Below are positions 48,223-55,713 of a stretch of 64,000 bases of DNA, in pieces (within the stretch, counting starts at the first letter, position 1; the number at the start of each line of letters is the position of its first letter). The notes under the pieces are model-generated. The model was not told where the DNA came from and did no database searches. It saw only the letters and a program-made list of their open reading frames with translations. A program made the translations under genes and the position numbers. Source of the stretch: Gammaproteobacteria bacterium (GTDB taxonomy: Bacteria; Pseudomonadota; Gammaproteobacteria; HyVt-429). The DNA lies in assembly GCA_013152415.1 (NCBI GenBank), contig JAADGI010000035.1, forward strand, positions 1 to 64,000. The letters run 5' to 3'.

Positions 48223-48822
48223 ATGCGACTAGTAATCCTGGATCGGGACGGCGTGATCAACGAGGACTCAGACGACTTTATCAAGTCGCCGGAGGAGTGG
48301 CTGCCTATCCCCGGGAGTCTGGAGGCCATTACCCGTCTGTGCCGGGAAGACTATCGGGTGGTGTTGGCCACCAATCAATCCGGTATTGCCCGGGGCCTGT
48401 TTGATATGGATACCCTCAATCAAATCCATCTGCGCATGTTGGATCAAATCAGGCAAAAGGGAGGCGAAATCGACGCCATCTTTTTCTGCCCCCACGGTCC
48501 CGATGATCATTGTGATTGCCGTAAGCCTAAAGCGGGCATGTTTCGTGACATCGCTGACCGTCTGCACATCAACATGACCGGTGTCCCTGCGGTGGGTGAT
48601 TCATTGCGAGACATTCAGGCCGCCCGGGCGGTCAACGCCCTGCCTGTCCTGGTGCGCACCGGAAAGGGTCAAAAGACCCTCGACAACATGAGCAAGCATG
48701 AGGCCAAAGGCGTCGTGGTGTTTGAAGACCTGTATGGTTTTAGTGAGGCCCTGCTTACCGGCCAGCTCGTTCGCCGTATCTCCGATGTGATTGCCTTCAG
48801 CGGCAGCCACCCCGCAGAATAA
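48223..48822 (+). CDS. gmhB: heptose-1,7-bisphosphate 7-phosphatase GmhB
   Basis: The 199-residue HAD enzyme has LVILDRDGVINED with the nucleophile Asp7 and acid Asp9. VVLATNQSGIARGLFD gives motif II, and FFCPHGPDDHCDCRKPKAGM is the Cys/His zinc loop. VGDSLRDIQAARAVN is motif IV. It removes the 7-phosphate from the heptose bisphosphate in LPS core precursor synthesis. It is located between the MazG-like and PlsC-like genes, the usual gammaproteobacterial neighbourhood after glyS. Confidence 0.95.
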   Translation: MRLVILDRDGVINEDSDDFIKSPEEWLPIPGSLEAITRLCREDYRVVLATNQSGIARGLFDMDTLNQIHLRMLDQIRQKGGEIDAIFFCPHGPDDHCDCRKPKAGMFRDIADRLHINMTGVPAVGDSLRDIQAARAVNALPVLVRTGKGQKTLDNMSKHEAKGVVVFEDLYGFSEALLTGQLVRRISDVIAFSGSHPAE

Positions 48823-48827
48823 CGCCC

Positions 48828-49532
48828 ATGTCAGGCGTCATTCGCTCCGTCGTATTTGCCGTGGTGATGGTCGTGACCGTGACCCCCTTTAGCCTGGCGG
48901 TCTTGGCCACGGCGGTGCTCAAACCCCTTCATCGTTACCACATCATTAAGTTATGGGCCCGGTCCATGATGCACTGGGCGCGTTGGATTTGTGGTATCAA
49001 ATACGAGGTCCACGGTAAGGAGAATCTACCCGCAGGACCGGCCATCATCATGTCCAAACATCAATCGGCCTGGGAGACCATGGCCTTTCAAAAAATTTTC
49101 CCACCCCAGGTTTGGGTGCTGAAGCGGGAGCTTTTCTGGTTGCCCTTTTTTGGTTGGGCATTGGCCTTGACCCAGCCCATTGCCATCAACCGCAGTGATG
49201 GCTTTCGTGCCCTGGACCAAGTGGTCAAACAGGGCATCGCACGATTGAAGGCCGGCCTTTGGGTGGTCATTTTCCCCGAAGGCACCCGCCGGGCCTTCGG
49301 GGAAAAGGGCAAATACGCCTCAGGCGGTGGTCTATTGGCGGCCAAGAGCGGTTACCCGGTGGTGCCGGTGGCCCATAATGCCGGGCGCTATTGGCCACGG
49401 CGGGGATTTATCAAAAAACCCGGCACCATCCAGGTGCATATCGGACCGGTGATCGAACCCGCGGGCAAGACCGCCAAGCAGATCACCCAGGAAGTGGAGG
49501 GCTGGATAGAGGGAAAGATGAAAGAGCTTTAA
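48828..49532 (+). CDS. 1-acyl-glycerol-3-phosphate acyltransferase (PlsC family)
   Basis: The 234-residue membrane enzyme starts 5 bp after gmhB. One N-terminal helix (SVVFAVVMVVTVTPFSLAVL) is followed by the acyltransferase motifs. The first is KHQSAWETMAF, an H-x4-E form of the usual H-x4-D. INRSD and VIFPEGTRRAFGEKGKYASG are motifs II and III. It makes phosphatidate from lysophosphatidate, or a related lipid. The H-x4-E variant is common in this gene neighbourhood. Confidence 0.92.
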   Translation: MSGVIRSVVFAVVMVVTVTPFSLAVLATAVLKPLHRYHIIKLWARSMMHWARWICGIKYEVHGKENLPAGPAIIMSKHQSAWETMAFQKIFPPQVWVLKRELFWLPFFGWALALTQPIAINRSDGFRALDQVVKQGIARLKAGLWVVIFPEGTRRAFGEKGKYASGGGLLAAKSGYPVVPVAHNAGRYWPRRGFIKKPGTIQVHIGPVIEPAGKTAKQITQEVEGWIEGKMKEL

Positions 49533-49711
49533 ACTAATTTTTTGCCGCAGAGGTGCTAAGGGCGCAAAGGAGTTACTGATTTAAGCGAATCCATTGTGTC
49601 TGATGATAACCTTGACCTAAAAATTATTACCAAGCCACTAGAATTCCTTTGAGTTTCGCAGGGGCCTTGCTGATTTGCGACGTTAACAGTCAAAAATCAA
49701 AAATTTGCCAG

Positions 49712-49741
49712 ATGAGTAATATAGGTATATATATTACTCAT
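49712..49741. promoter_or_regulatory. palindromic operator over the brnT start
   Basis: ATGAGTAATATA (49712-49723) and TATATTACTCAT (49730-49741) form a perfect 12-bp inverted repeat, overlapping the first bases of the brnT start codon. It is a likely binding site for the BrnTA autorepressor. Confidence 0.6.
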
Positions 49742-50003
49742 GTATGCGTTTGAATTTGATGATAAAAAAAGTACTTCAAATCTAAGGAGGCATGGCATCG
49801 ATTTTGTTACTACTCAAGAACTTTGGCGAGACCCTGGCCTTGTTGAGGTGCAGGCAAAATCTGAAAACGAACCACGTCATTTAGTAATTGCCCGTTTGGC
49901 CAAGAAACACTGGTCAGCGGTAATAGCTCATCGTGGGGACTCCATCAGAATAATCTCAGTTAGGCGCTCCCGTAAAACAGAGGTAGAAATTTATGAAAGC
50001 TAA
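49740..50003 (+). CDS. brnT: BrnT family toxin
   Basis: The 87-residue RelE-fold ribonuclease toxin has the family pattern: FEFDDKKSTSNLRRHGIDFV, FxxAxE-like TTQELWRDP, then ENEPRHLVIARLAKKHWSAV and IRIISVRRSRKTEVEIYES. It inhibits translation by RNA cleavage and is held by BrnA. The antitoxin gene overlaps by 11 bp. A palindrome over the start codon suggests autoregulation. Confidence 0.9.
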   Translation: MYAFEFDDKKSTSNLRRHGIDFVTTQELWRDPGLVEVQAKSENEPRHLVIARLAKKHWSAVIAHRGDSIRIISVRRSRKTEVEIYES

Positions 50004-50229
50004 AGACTTTGATAAAAAATTTGATGACAACAAACAAGACATTATTGATGATCTTGATTTGTCTACTATCAAACGCCCAAACCAAAGCCAAAAACGAATC
50101 AACGTTGACTTTCCTTGCTGGGTAATTGACTCACTGGACAGAGAAGCTAGTCGTGTTGGTGTAACCCGTCAATCTATAATTAAACTTTGGCTAGTTGAGC
50201 GACTTGAAGAAAAAGCTGCTAACAAATAG
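49993..50229 (+). CDS. brnA: BrnA family antitoxin
   Basis: The 78-residue protein has an acidic N-terminal arm and a ribbon-helix-helix (KRINVDFPCWVIDSLDREAS, then RVGVTRQSIIKLWLVERLE). It overlaps the toxin gene by 11 bp and is read in the same direction. The order toxin before antitoxin is normal for this family. Confidence 0.88.
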   Translation: MKAKDFDKKFDDNKQDIIDDLDLSTIKRPNQSQKRINVDFPCWVIDSLDREASRVGVTRQSIIKLWLVERLEEKAANK

Positions 50230-50379
50230 TCCGAAGAAGAATTAGGGTCGATTTAAGAACTTAAGTTTCGCAGTTTTTCTAAATCGAGTCTGGTGACCCT
50301 AATTCTCCCTGGTTGCCAATGAAGGGATAAAGAAGTCGGACTAAGCTAAAATATTTCACCCTAACAATAGGGGAAACCC

Positions 50380-51441
50380 GTGAGCACCATAGATATGAAA
50401 AAGCAGCTAAAAATTTTATCGATGTTTGTGTTGTCCTTGTTGTTACTAGGCTGTGAGTCTGGTGATTTGCCAGCGGAGTCGACAGCGCAACCACAGCAGG
50501 TGGATGCGGCGTCTGCGGCAGAGCAGACACCGGCCGTGCTTACCGGCGAAGCCCTGTATCGCAGTGATAAGGCACCGGGGTCGATGTTGTACGACAAGCC
50601 ACAAAAGGTCATTGACGGTGTTTGGTCGGCGATTGGGGCAACGGCACCTTCGACCTATGAGAATTCAGGACACAATAACAACTTGTCTTTTGTTATCACC
50701 ACAGAAGGGGTGTTGGTCGTTAATGCCGGTAGCAGCTATTTGTTGGCAAAGGCCCTGCATGAGGAAATCAAAAAGATCACAGACCAACCGGTCAAATATG
50801 TGGTGTTGGAAAACGGCCAGGGACATGCTGCACTGGGTTCAGGTTACTGGCAAGAGCAGGGCGTTCCCGTGATCGCGCACGTTGATGCGGTCCATGAAAT
50901 TGAAGAAAATGCGGCCGACCTGATTGATCGTAACCAAAAGAGTATCAAGGAAAAAGCAGAGGGGACCCGTGTGGTGATGCCGGACAAGACCTTTACGGAT
51001 CAGATGGTCATTGAAATGGGTGGTGAACGGATTGAACTGCTCAACCTGGGCCCGTCCCATAGTCCGGGTGATATTATTGTCTGGCTACCCAAAAAATGGC
51101 TGGTGATCTCCGGTGACATGGCCTTTCATCAACGCCTGTTGCCGATTTTTGAACACACCGATACGGCAGCCTGGATCAAAACCTGGGACAAGTTTGCCGC
51201 CCTGGATGCGCAGTACGTCATCCCAGGACATGGCGAGCCGACCAATATGGCGGAGGTCACGCGCTATACCAGAGATTACCTGGTGGAGTTACGCGCCAAG
51301 GTCGCCGCAGTGATCGAAAATGGTGGCTCATTGCTGGAGGCCTATGAGGTCGACCAGTCGGACTACGCGCATTTACCCACCTTCGAATTCTTGGCCAAGC
51401 GCAATGCCGGGCGGGTTTTTCAGGCCATGGAGTTCGAATAG
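50380..51441 (+). CDS. MBL-fold lipoprotein with degenerate metal motif
   Basis: The 353-residue protein starts at a GTG with AGGGGAAA upstream; an ATG at 50395 is the alternative. A lipobox LLLLGC is present. The metallo-beta-lactamase fold is seen in VLVVNAGSSYLLAKALHEEI, NLGPSHSPGDIIVWLP (with His and Asp ligands) and YVIPGHGEP. The usual HxHxDH reads ENGQGH, losing two His and the Asp. Relatives include SoxH and quinoprotein-linked MBL proteins. Catalysis by the normal binuclear site is doubtful. Confidence 0.85.
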   Translation: MSTIDMKKQLKILSMFVLSLLLLGCESGDLPAESTAQPQQVDAASAAEQTPAVLTGEALYRSDKAPGSMLYDKPQKVIDGVWSAIGATAPSTYENSGHNNNLSFVITTEGVLVVNAGSSYLLAKALHEEIKKITDQPVKYVVLENGQGHAALGSGYWQEQGVPVIAHVDAVHEIEENAADLIDRNQKSIKEKAEGTRVVMPDKTFTDQMVIEMGGERIELLNLGPSHSPGDIIVWLPKKWLVISGDMAFHQRLLPIFEHTDTAAWIKTWDKFAALDAQYVIPGHGEPTNMAEVTRYTRDYLVELRAKVAAVIENGGSLLEAYEVDQSDYAHLPTFEFLAKRNAGRVFQAMEFE

Positions 51442-51568
51442 AGGACCGGGATAAGGGGGCCAGGAATCCGTACTTACGGCCTTGGGGCGGGTTCAGAAAT
51501 TTGTTGTATAGCCAGTAAATGCCAGTTTGCCTATAATCTAGCTAGACTAGCCAGAATGAGGGCATGAT

Positions 51569-51814
51569 ATGAATTGGCAACTGCAAGAGGCGAAGAACCG
51601 GTTTAGTGAGCTGGTAAAGGCAGCTGAAAAGAAAGGGCCGCAGGTGATCACCGTTCACGGCAAGGAGCGGGCGGTGCTGGTATCGGCCGAGGAGTATCGC
51701 CGTCTGGTGCGGCGAAAGGGAAGCCTGTTGGAGTTCTTCCAGAAATCTCCCTGGAGTAAGGCGGATGTCGACATTAGCCGCTCCAAGGATCTCGGCAGGC
51801 ACATCGAATTGTGA
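51569..51814 (+). CDS. Phd/YefM-type antitoxin
   Basis: The 81-residue protein begins NWQLQEAKNRFSELVKAAEK and continues GPQVITVHGKERAVLVSAEE, the Phd/YefM pattern. The C-terminal part would cover the toxin. A TATAAT box (51532-51537) and repeated GCCAG/CTAG motifs lie just upstream. The toxin gene overlaps by 4 bp. Confidence 0.9.
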   Translation: MNWQLQEAKNRFSELVKAAEKKGPQVITVHGKERAVLVSAEEYRRLVRRKGSLLEFFQKSPWSKADVDISRSKDLGRHIEL

Positions 51815-52236
51815 ATTATCTCCTGGATACCTGTGTCCTCTCCGAACTGCGAAAGCCACAACCGGATGCCGGAGTGGTGGCGTGGGTGTCGGGCACCGAC
51901 GAGAATCGGTTGTTTGTCAGCGTGCTCAGTTTGGGTGAGGTCCAAAAGGGTATCGCCAAACTGGCGAAGGGACGCCGGAAAAACGCCTTTCAACACTGGT
52001 TGGAGCATGATCTTAAAGCCCGTTTCGGAGAGCGGATTCTTTCTCTCGATCTCGATATGGCGTTGGAGTGGGGGTTGTTGGGCGCGGTCAGCGAGGACGA
52101 GGGGCGGCCAGCACCGGTGATTGATAGCCTGCTGGCGGTGACCGCAATTAGCCACAATCTCACTCTCGTTACCCGCAATGAAAAAGATCTTGTTGGTTGT
52201 CCGGTAAAGTTATTGAACCCATGGAATGAGGGGTAA
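51811..52236 (+). CDS. VapC-type PIN toxin
   Basis: The 141-residue PIN ribonuclease has acidic residues in YLLDTCVLSELRKPQP (Asp6), SLGEVQKGI (Glu), and PVIDSLLAVTAISHNLTLVT with VTRNEKDLVGC (Asp). This is the FitB-like form (VLSELRKP, VSVLSLGEVQKGI). It pairs with the Phd-type antitoxin, from which it is read by a 4-bp overlap. Confidence 0.92.
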   Translation: MNYLLDTCVLSELRKPQPDAGVVAWVSGTDENRLFVSVLSLGEVQKGIAKLAKGRRKNAFQHWLEHDLKARFGERILSLDLDMALEWGLLGAVSEDEGRPAPVIDSLLAVTAISHNLTLVTRNEKDLVGCPVKLLNPWNEG

Positions 52237-52295
52237 TTTAGGTGGCGTAATGGGGATTGCGACTGAGGAAAGACTCGAAAGTTATCTGGCGCGAG

Positions 52296-53504
52296 TTATT
52301 TTTTGACTATCTTATAAATCCTGCCGCTTTGATAGGCCGCCACATAGATCTCACCGGCCTCGTCTTCCCCAAAGGTGCTGATCAACAGGCCGTCGTCATC
52401 AAAATAACTGAAGGCCAGCTTAAGAAGAGATTGCACTTTGAACAGGGTCTTGTGTTTGGCCACCTTGCTCTTTTGGGTGCGAAGACCCCAGATGGCCTGG
52501 CTGACAAAGTCGCCATAGAGGTAGACCCCGCATAATTGTGGGAATTCCTTACCACGATACACATAGCCACCGGTGATCGAACGTCCCTGCTCATGGGTGT
52601 AACTGTACAGGGGCAAGCTCAGGCCGGTCTTGTCACATTGGGAATTGATTCCCGGAGTGCAAATAGGCCCTTCCATAATACGCCAGCCGTAGTTTTTGCC
52701 CTTTTCAATAAGATCAATTTCTTCTATATCATCCTGGCCCACGTCGGCGGCATAGAGTTCACCGCTTAGGCGGTCGAAAGAAAACCGCCAGGGATTACGC
52801 AGGCCATAGGCCCAGATTTCGGGTCGTGCATTTGCTTGATGGCGAAAGGGGTTGTCTGGCGGGATGCCATAGGCCTTGCCGGGGTCTTGGGTGTCCACAT
52901 CAATGCGCAGGATGGCGCCCAGCAGGGTGTTCAGGTTTTGACCATTATTGTGTGGATCGTTTGCAGCGCCTCCATCGCCCATGGCGATATAGAGATAGCC
53001 GTCGGGGCCAAAGGCAAGTTGGCCACCGTTGTGGTTGCTCCAGGGTTGTTTGATCTTGAGCAGGATGCGCTCACCGGCTGCATCGACACCGCCCTTATCA
53101 TTCAGCCGGTATTCGGCGATGATAGTAATGAGGCCGTCGTTATCCTGGGTGTAGTTGACATAAAAGCGCCCGTTGTCCTTGAACCGTGGGTGAAAGGCGA
53201 TTCCCAGTAAACCTTTCTCTCCCCCATGGGCTACACGTTGGCGAATATCCAAAAAGGATTTTTGTTGCAGGGCTTTGTTTTTAATGACACGAACAAGGCC
53301 CTCTTGTTCAAGCACAAACAGTCGACCGCTGCCGTCCTTCGCGTGGGTAATGGCTACCGGACTGTCCAGACCCCCGGCAATTTTGATAAGCCGGATATCG
53401 GGGATGGGGCCGGAGGCATCACTGGGTTTGCAGGCCTGGGCCATGGCCAGGGTGGGTAACAGGCCAAGCACCCCCAGCGCACAATATTTCAGGATACTGA
53501 TCAC
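52296..53504 (-). CDS. PQQ-type sugar dehydrogenase (GDH/HPI-like)
   Basis: The 402-residue secreted protein has a signal peptide (YCALGVLGLLPTLAMAQA). A six-bladed beta propeller follows: SPVAITHAKDGSGRLFVLEQ, GEKGLLGIAFHPRFKDNGRF, NHNGGQLAFGPDGYLYIAMG and DGGAANDPHNNGQNLNTLLG. ENPRRNPWRFSFD-like ENPWRFSFDRLSGELYAADV and ITGGYVYRGKEF are also there. These are the glucose/sorbosone dehydrogenase family blocks. The real substrate is unknown. A small membrane protein gene precedes it on the same strand. Confidence 0.92.
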   Translation of the reverse strand: MISILKYCALGVLGLLPTLAMAQACKPSDASGPIPDIRLIKIAGGLDSPVAITHAKDGSGRLFVLEQEGLVRVIKNKALQQKSFLDIRQRVAHGGEKGLLGIAFHPRFKDNGRFYVNYTQDNDGLITIIAEYRLNDKGGVDAAGERILLKIKQPWSNHNGGQLAFGPDGYLYIAMGDGGAANDPHNNGQNLNTLLGAILRIDVDTQDPGKAYGIPPDNPFRHQANARPEIWAYGLRNPWRFSFDRLSGELYAADVGQDDIEEIDLIEKGKNYGWRIMEGPICTPGINSQCDKTGLSLPLYSYTHEQGRSITGGYVYRGKEFPQLCGVYLYGDFVSQAIWGLRTQKSKVAKHKTLFKVQSLLKLAFSYFDDDGLLISTFGEDEAGEIYVAAYQSGRIYKIVKK

Positions 53505-53518
53505 CGTTTTTGCGTCTG

Positions 53519-53884
53519 CTATTCTTGGCGCAGCATTGGATTACATTGTTTTATGGTGACCTGTCCTTGTAGCAGATTGCCTCGGGAATATTCCCGGAAG
53601 TGACAGGTATTGGTTTTGGGGTCGTAATTCTCTATCCACAGATTATCGTCTTTCCAGGTGGCGGCAAGGTGACGTTCGCCCTCGGGTACGCTGATGGTCA
53701 TTACCCCACCATATCGTTTAACAAAAATCTGTTGGAAGTAAAAATAATATGCGATAGCACTAACGACCAGAATTACCGCTGCACTGATCGTTGCCGCCTT
53801 CCATTTTTTAAATCGATTGCCAAGGATCATCAGGCAGGCAATAACGAGCCCTGCAATGAATGTCCAGTAAAGGTAGGTGATCAT
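53519..53884 (-). CDS. small membrane protein
   Basis: The 121-residue protein has two membrane helices (YWTFIAGLVIACLMILG and ATISAAVILVVSAIAYYFY) and a soluble C-terminal part (VPEGERHLAATWKDDNLWIE, then YSRGNLLQGQVTIKQCNPML). No family was recognised. It ends 14 bp before the sugar dehydrogenase start and is probably co-transcribed with it. Confidence 0.6.
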   Translation of the reverse strand: MITYLYWTFIAGLVIACLMILGNRFKKWKAATISAAVILVVSAIAYYFYFQQIFVKRYGGVMTISVPEGERHLAATWKDDNLWIENYDPKTNTCHFREYSRGNLLQGQVTIKQCNPMLRQE

Positions 53885-53920
53885 TTACATGTCCTCAAGG
53901 GTGGGTTGAAAGTGGCCAGA

Positions 53921-54190
53921 CACAGTGATAACGCTGAGGCCCTGGCCAAACTGGATCTGAATTGGACAATCATCAGACCTTCGGTAGTGTACACCCCCAG
54001 GGGATCTTATGGCGGGGCTTCGTTGCTGTGGGCCATAGCGGTGGTCGGCGGCTTTATGGTCGCCACTCTGGTCGCGTATACTGTTTTCCTCGGGTTCTTT
54101 TTACCCTCAACCTGGCTAGAGCCACTTTGGTGGTTTGATCAAAAATATACCACTCATTCCAGCAGTTTTGGTTATGGCGGTGTTGTCTAA
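53921..54190 (+). pseudogene. remnant of an SDR/NAD-dependent epimerase gene
   Basis: The stretch HSDNAEALAKLDLNWTIIRP continues SVVYTPRGSYGGASLLWA. It is a typical tail block of NmrA/NDUFA9-like epimerases (LDWTILRPSVVYGPxGSYGGxSLLRA). About 50 residues follow, with one membrane helix and an unrelated end. The Rossmann nucleotide-binding part is missing and the upstream frame runs antisense through another gene. In Pseudomonas such an SDR gene precedes DUF2269, which is next here. So this is probably a truncated copy. Confidence 0.55.
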
Positions 54191-54196
54191 AAAGCG

Positions 54197-54667
54197 ATGA
54201 CTGACAGTTTTCTCCTTATCAAGTTGGTGCATGTTTTGTCCGCTACCCTGTTGTTTGGAACCGGTTTGGGCACGGCCTTTTTTATGTGGCGTTGCTATCG
54301 TTCCAACGATTTGGCAGCGATAGCTGTTGTCACCCGTGATGTGGTATTGGCAGATACGATGTTTACCATGCCCGCTATCATCATTCAGCCGGTAAGCGGT
54401 TATCTTATGATCGAGTACATGGGTTATTCCTTGTATACCCCGTGGATCATCTGGTCTTTTGGGCTATATCTGTTTATCGGGGCCTGTTGGTTGCCGGTAG
54501 TGTGGTTGCAGGTGAAGATGCGGGATATGGCGGCGGTAGCAGTAGAGAACAATGAGGTGCTACCCGAGACCTTTGGGGTTTATTTCCGAATTTGGACCCG
54601 TCTGGGTTATCCGGCCTTTATCTGTATGCTCATTATTTTTGCACTCATGGTATTCCGGCCGCTTTAG
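54197..54667 (+). CDS. DUF2269 family membrane protein
   Basis: The 156-residue protein has four membrane helices (LIKLVHVLSATLLFGTGLGT, MPAIIIQPVSGYLMIEYMGY, IIWSFGLYLFIGACWLPVVW and YPAFICMLIIFALMVF). The opening KLVHVLSATLLFGTGLGTAF is the DUF2269 signature. Function is unknown. It starts just after the SDR remnant, its usual partner. Confidence 0.88.
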   Translation: MTDSFLLIKLVHVLSATLLFGTGLGTAFFMWRCYRSNDLAAIAVVTRDVVLADTMFTMPAIIIQPVSGYLMIEYMGYSLYTPWIIWSFGLYLFIGACWLPVVWLQVKMRDMAAVAVENNEVLPETFGVYFRIWTRLGYPAFICMLIIFALMVFRPL

Positions 54668-54686
54668 GGTCTATTTCGAGTAGCTT

Positions 54687-55487
54687 ATGTTTGGTTTTAT
54701 CAAAAAATGGCGGCAGGACAGAATAGTCAAAGAGTCCTGGGTTAGTGAAGACCAATGGACACAGGCCTTTTCTCGTCTACCCTTGCTGGGTCGTTTGACT
54801 GAGGATGAAAAATCACGTCTTCGGCGTCTGGCGATATTATTGTTGCATCAAAAATCGTTTTCCGGGGCTCATGATTTTGTGGTCACTGCAGAGGTGGCTC
54901 TGGTCATTGTCCTGCAGGCCTGTTTGCCGATCTTGAACCTGGACCTTCGCTGGTATCGGGGTTGGACGTCGATTATTGTTTACCCAGCGGGCTTCGCCCC
55001 ACAACGCACGGTCATGGATCAATTTGGTGTGGCGCACCAAGTCAAAGAGGCCTTAAGTGGTGAAGCCTGGCAGCGGGGGCCCGTGGTATTGTCGTGGCAG
55101 GCCACTGAGCACGCGGGGGAATTGGATGGGTCTAACCTGGTCATCCACGAATTTGCCCATAAACTCGATATGTTAAACGGTGCCGCAGATGGTTTTCCAC
55201 CCCTGCATCGCAAAATGCACAGGTCTGCCTGGACGGCGGCTTTTGAGCCTGCCTTTGCAGATTTTCAGTCAAAAACAGATGGGGGTGTTCACACCGGTAT
55301 TGACGCCTATGCTGCGAGCTCTCCGGCAGAGTTCTTCGCAGTATTGAGTGAGGTCTTTTTTGAGCGACCCCAGGCGATACAGGCCCACTACCCAAAAATC
55401 TATGACAATCTACGCCAGTTTTATCGCCAGGACCCTTTGGCAGGTTTTGCCGGGGCAGGTTTTACTGGGGCAGGCCACGGTGGATAG
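54687..55487 (+). CDS. MtfA-like zinc peptidase
   Basis: The 266-residue protein has the M90 family HExxH (LVIHEFAHKLDMLNG; His154, Glu155, His158). A downstream Glu lies in SSPAEFFAVLSEVFFE. In E. coli, MtfA (YeeI) is cytosolic, binds the repressor Mlc and has aminopeptidase activity. The C-terminal repeat (FAGAGFTGAGHGG) is Gly-rich and odd. The start has TAGCTT rather than a strong ribosome site. Confidence 0.88.
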   Translation: MFGFIKKWRQDRIVKESWVSEDQWTQAFSRLPLLGRLTEDEKSRLRRLAILLLHQKSFSGAHDFVVTAEVALVIVLQACLPILNLDLRWYRGWTSIIVYPAGFAPQRTVMDQFGVAHQVKEALSGEAWQRGPVVLSWQATEHAGELDGSNLVIHEFAHKLDMLNGAADGFPPLHRKMHRSAWTAAFEPAFADFQSKTDGGVHTGIDAYAASSPAEFFAVLSEVFFERPQAIQAHYPKIYDNLRQFYRQDPLAGFAGAGFTGAGHGG

Positions 55488-55713
55488 GCCCCACCCATAG
55501 TGCAGGTCCGGGCAGGTATAATGGCGACGGATTCCCACCGTTGTCACGTTATATGTCCAGGGGATACGCCATTATAAATTGATAATTCCTTAACTACCCC
55601 CCCCTGGGGCGGGTATGTGCAGGGGTTCTTAGGGCTCGTTTAGTGATGAGTCGGTGGTGTGTGGCGGTCATAACAAAGGCAACTCAAGGTCCTAAAAGGA
55701 ACGACCACTCTCT

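Noticed and set aside
53600-53920. 5' part of the 196-codon plus frame
   Set aside because: It runs antisense through the membrane-protein gene; only its last 90 codons look like protein.
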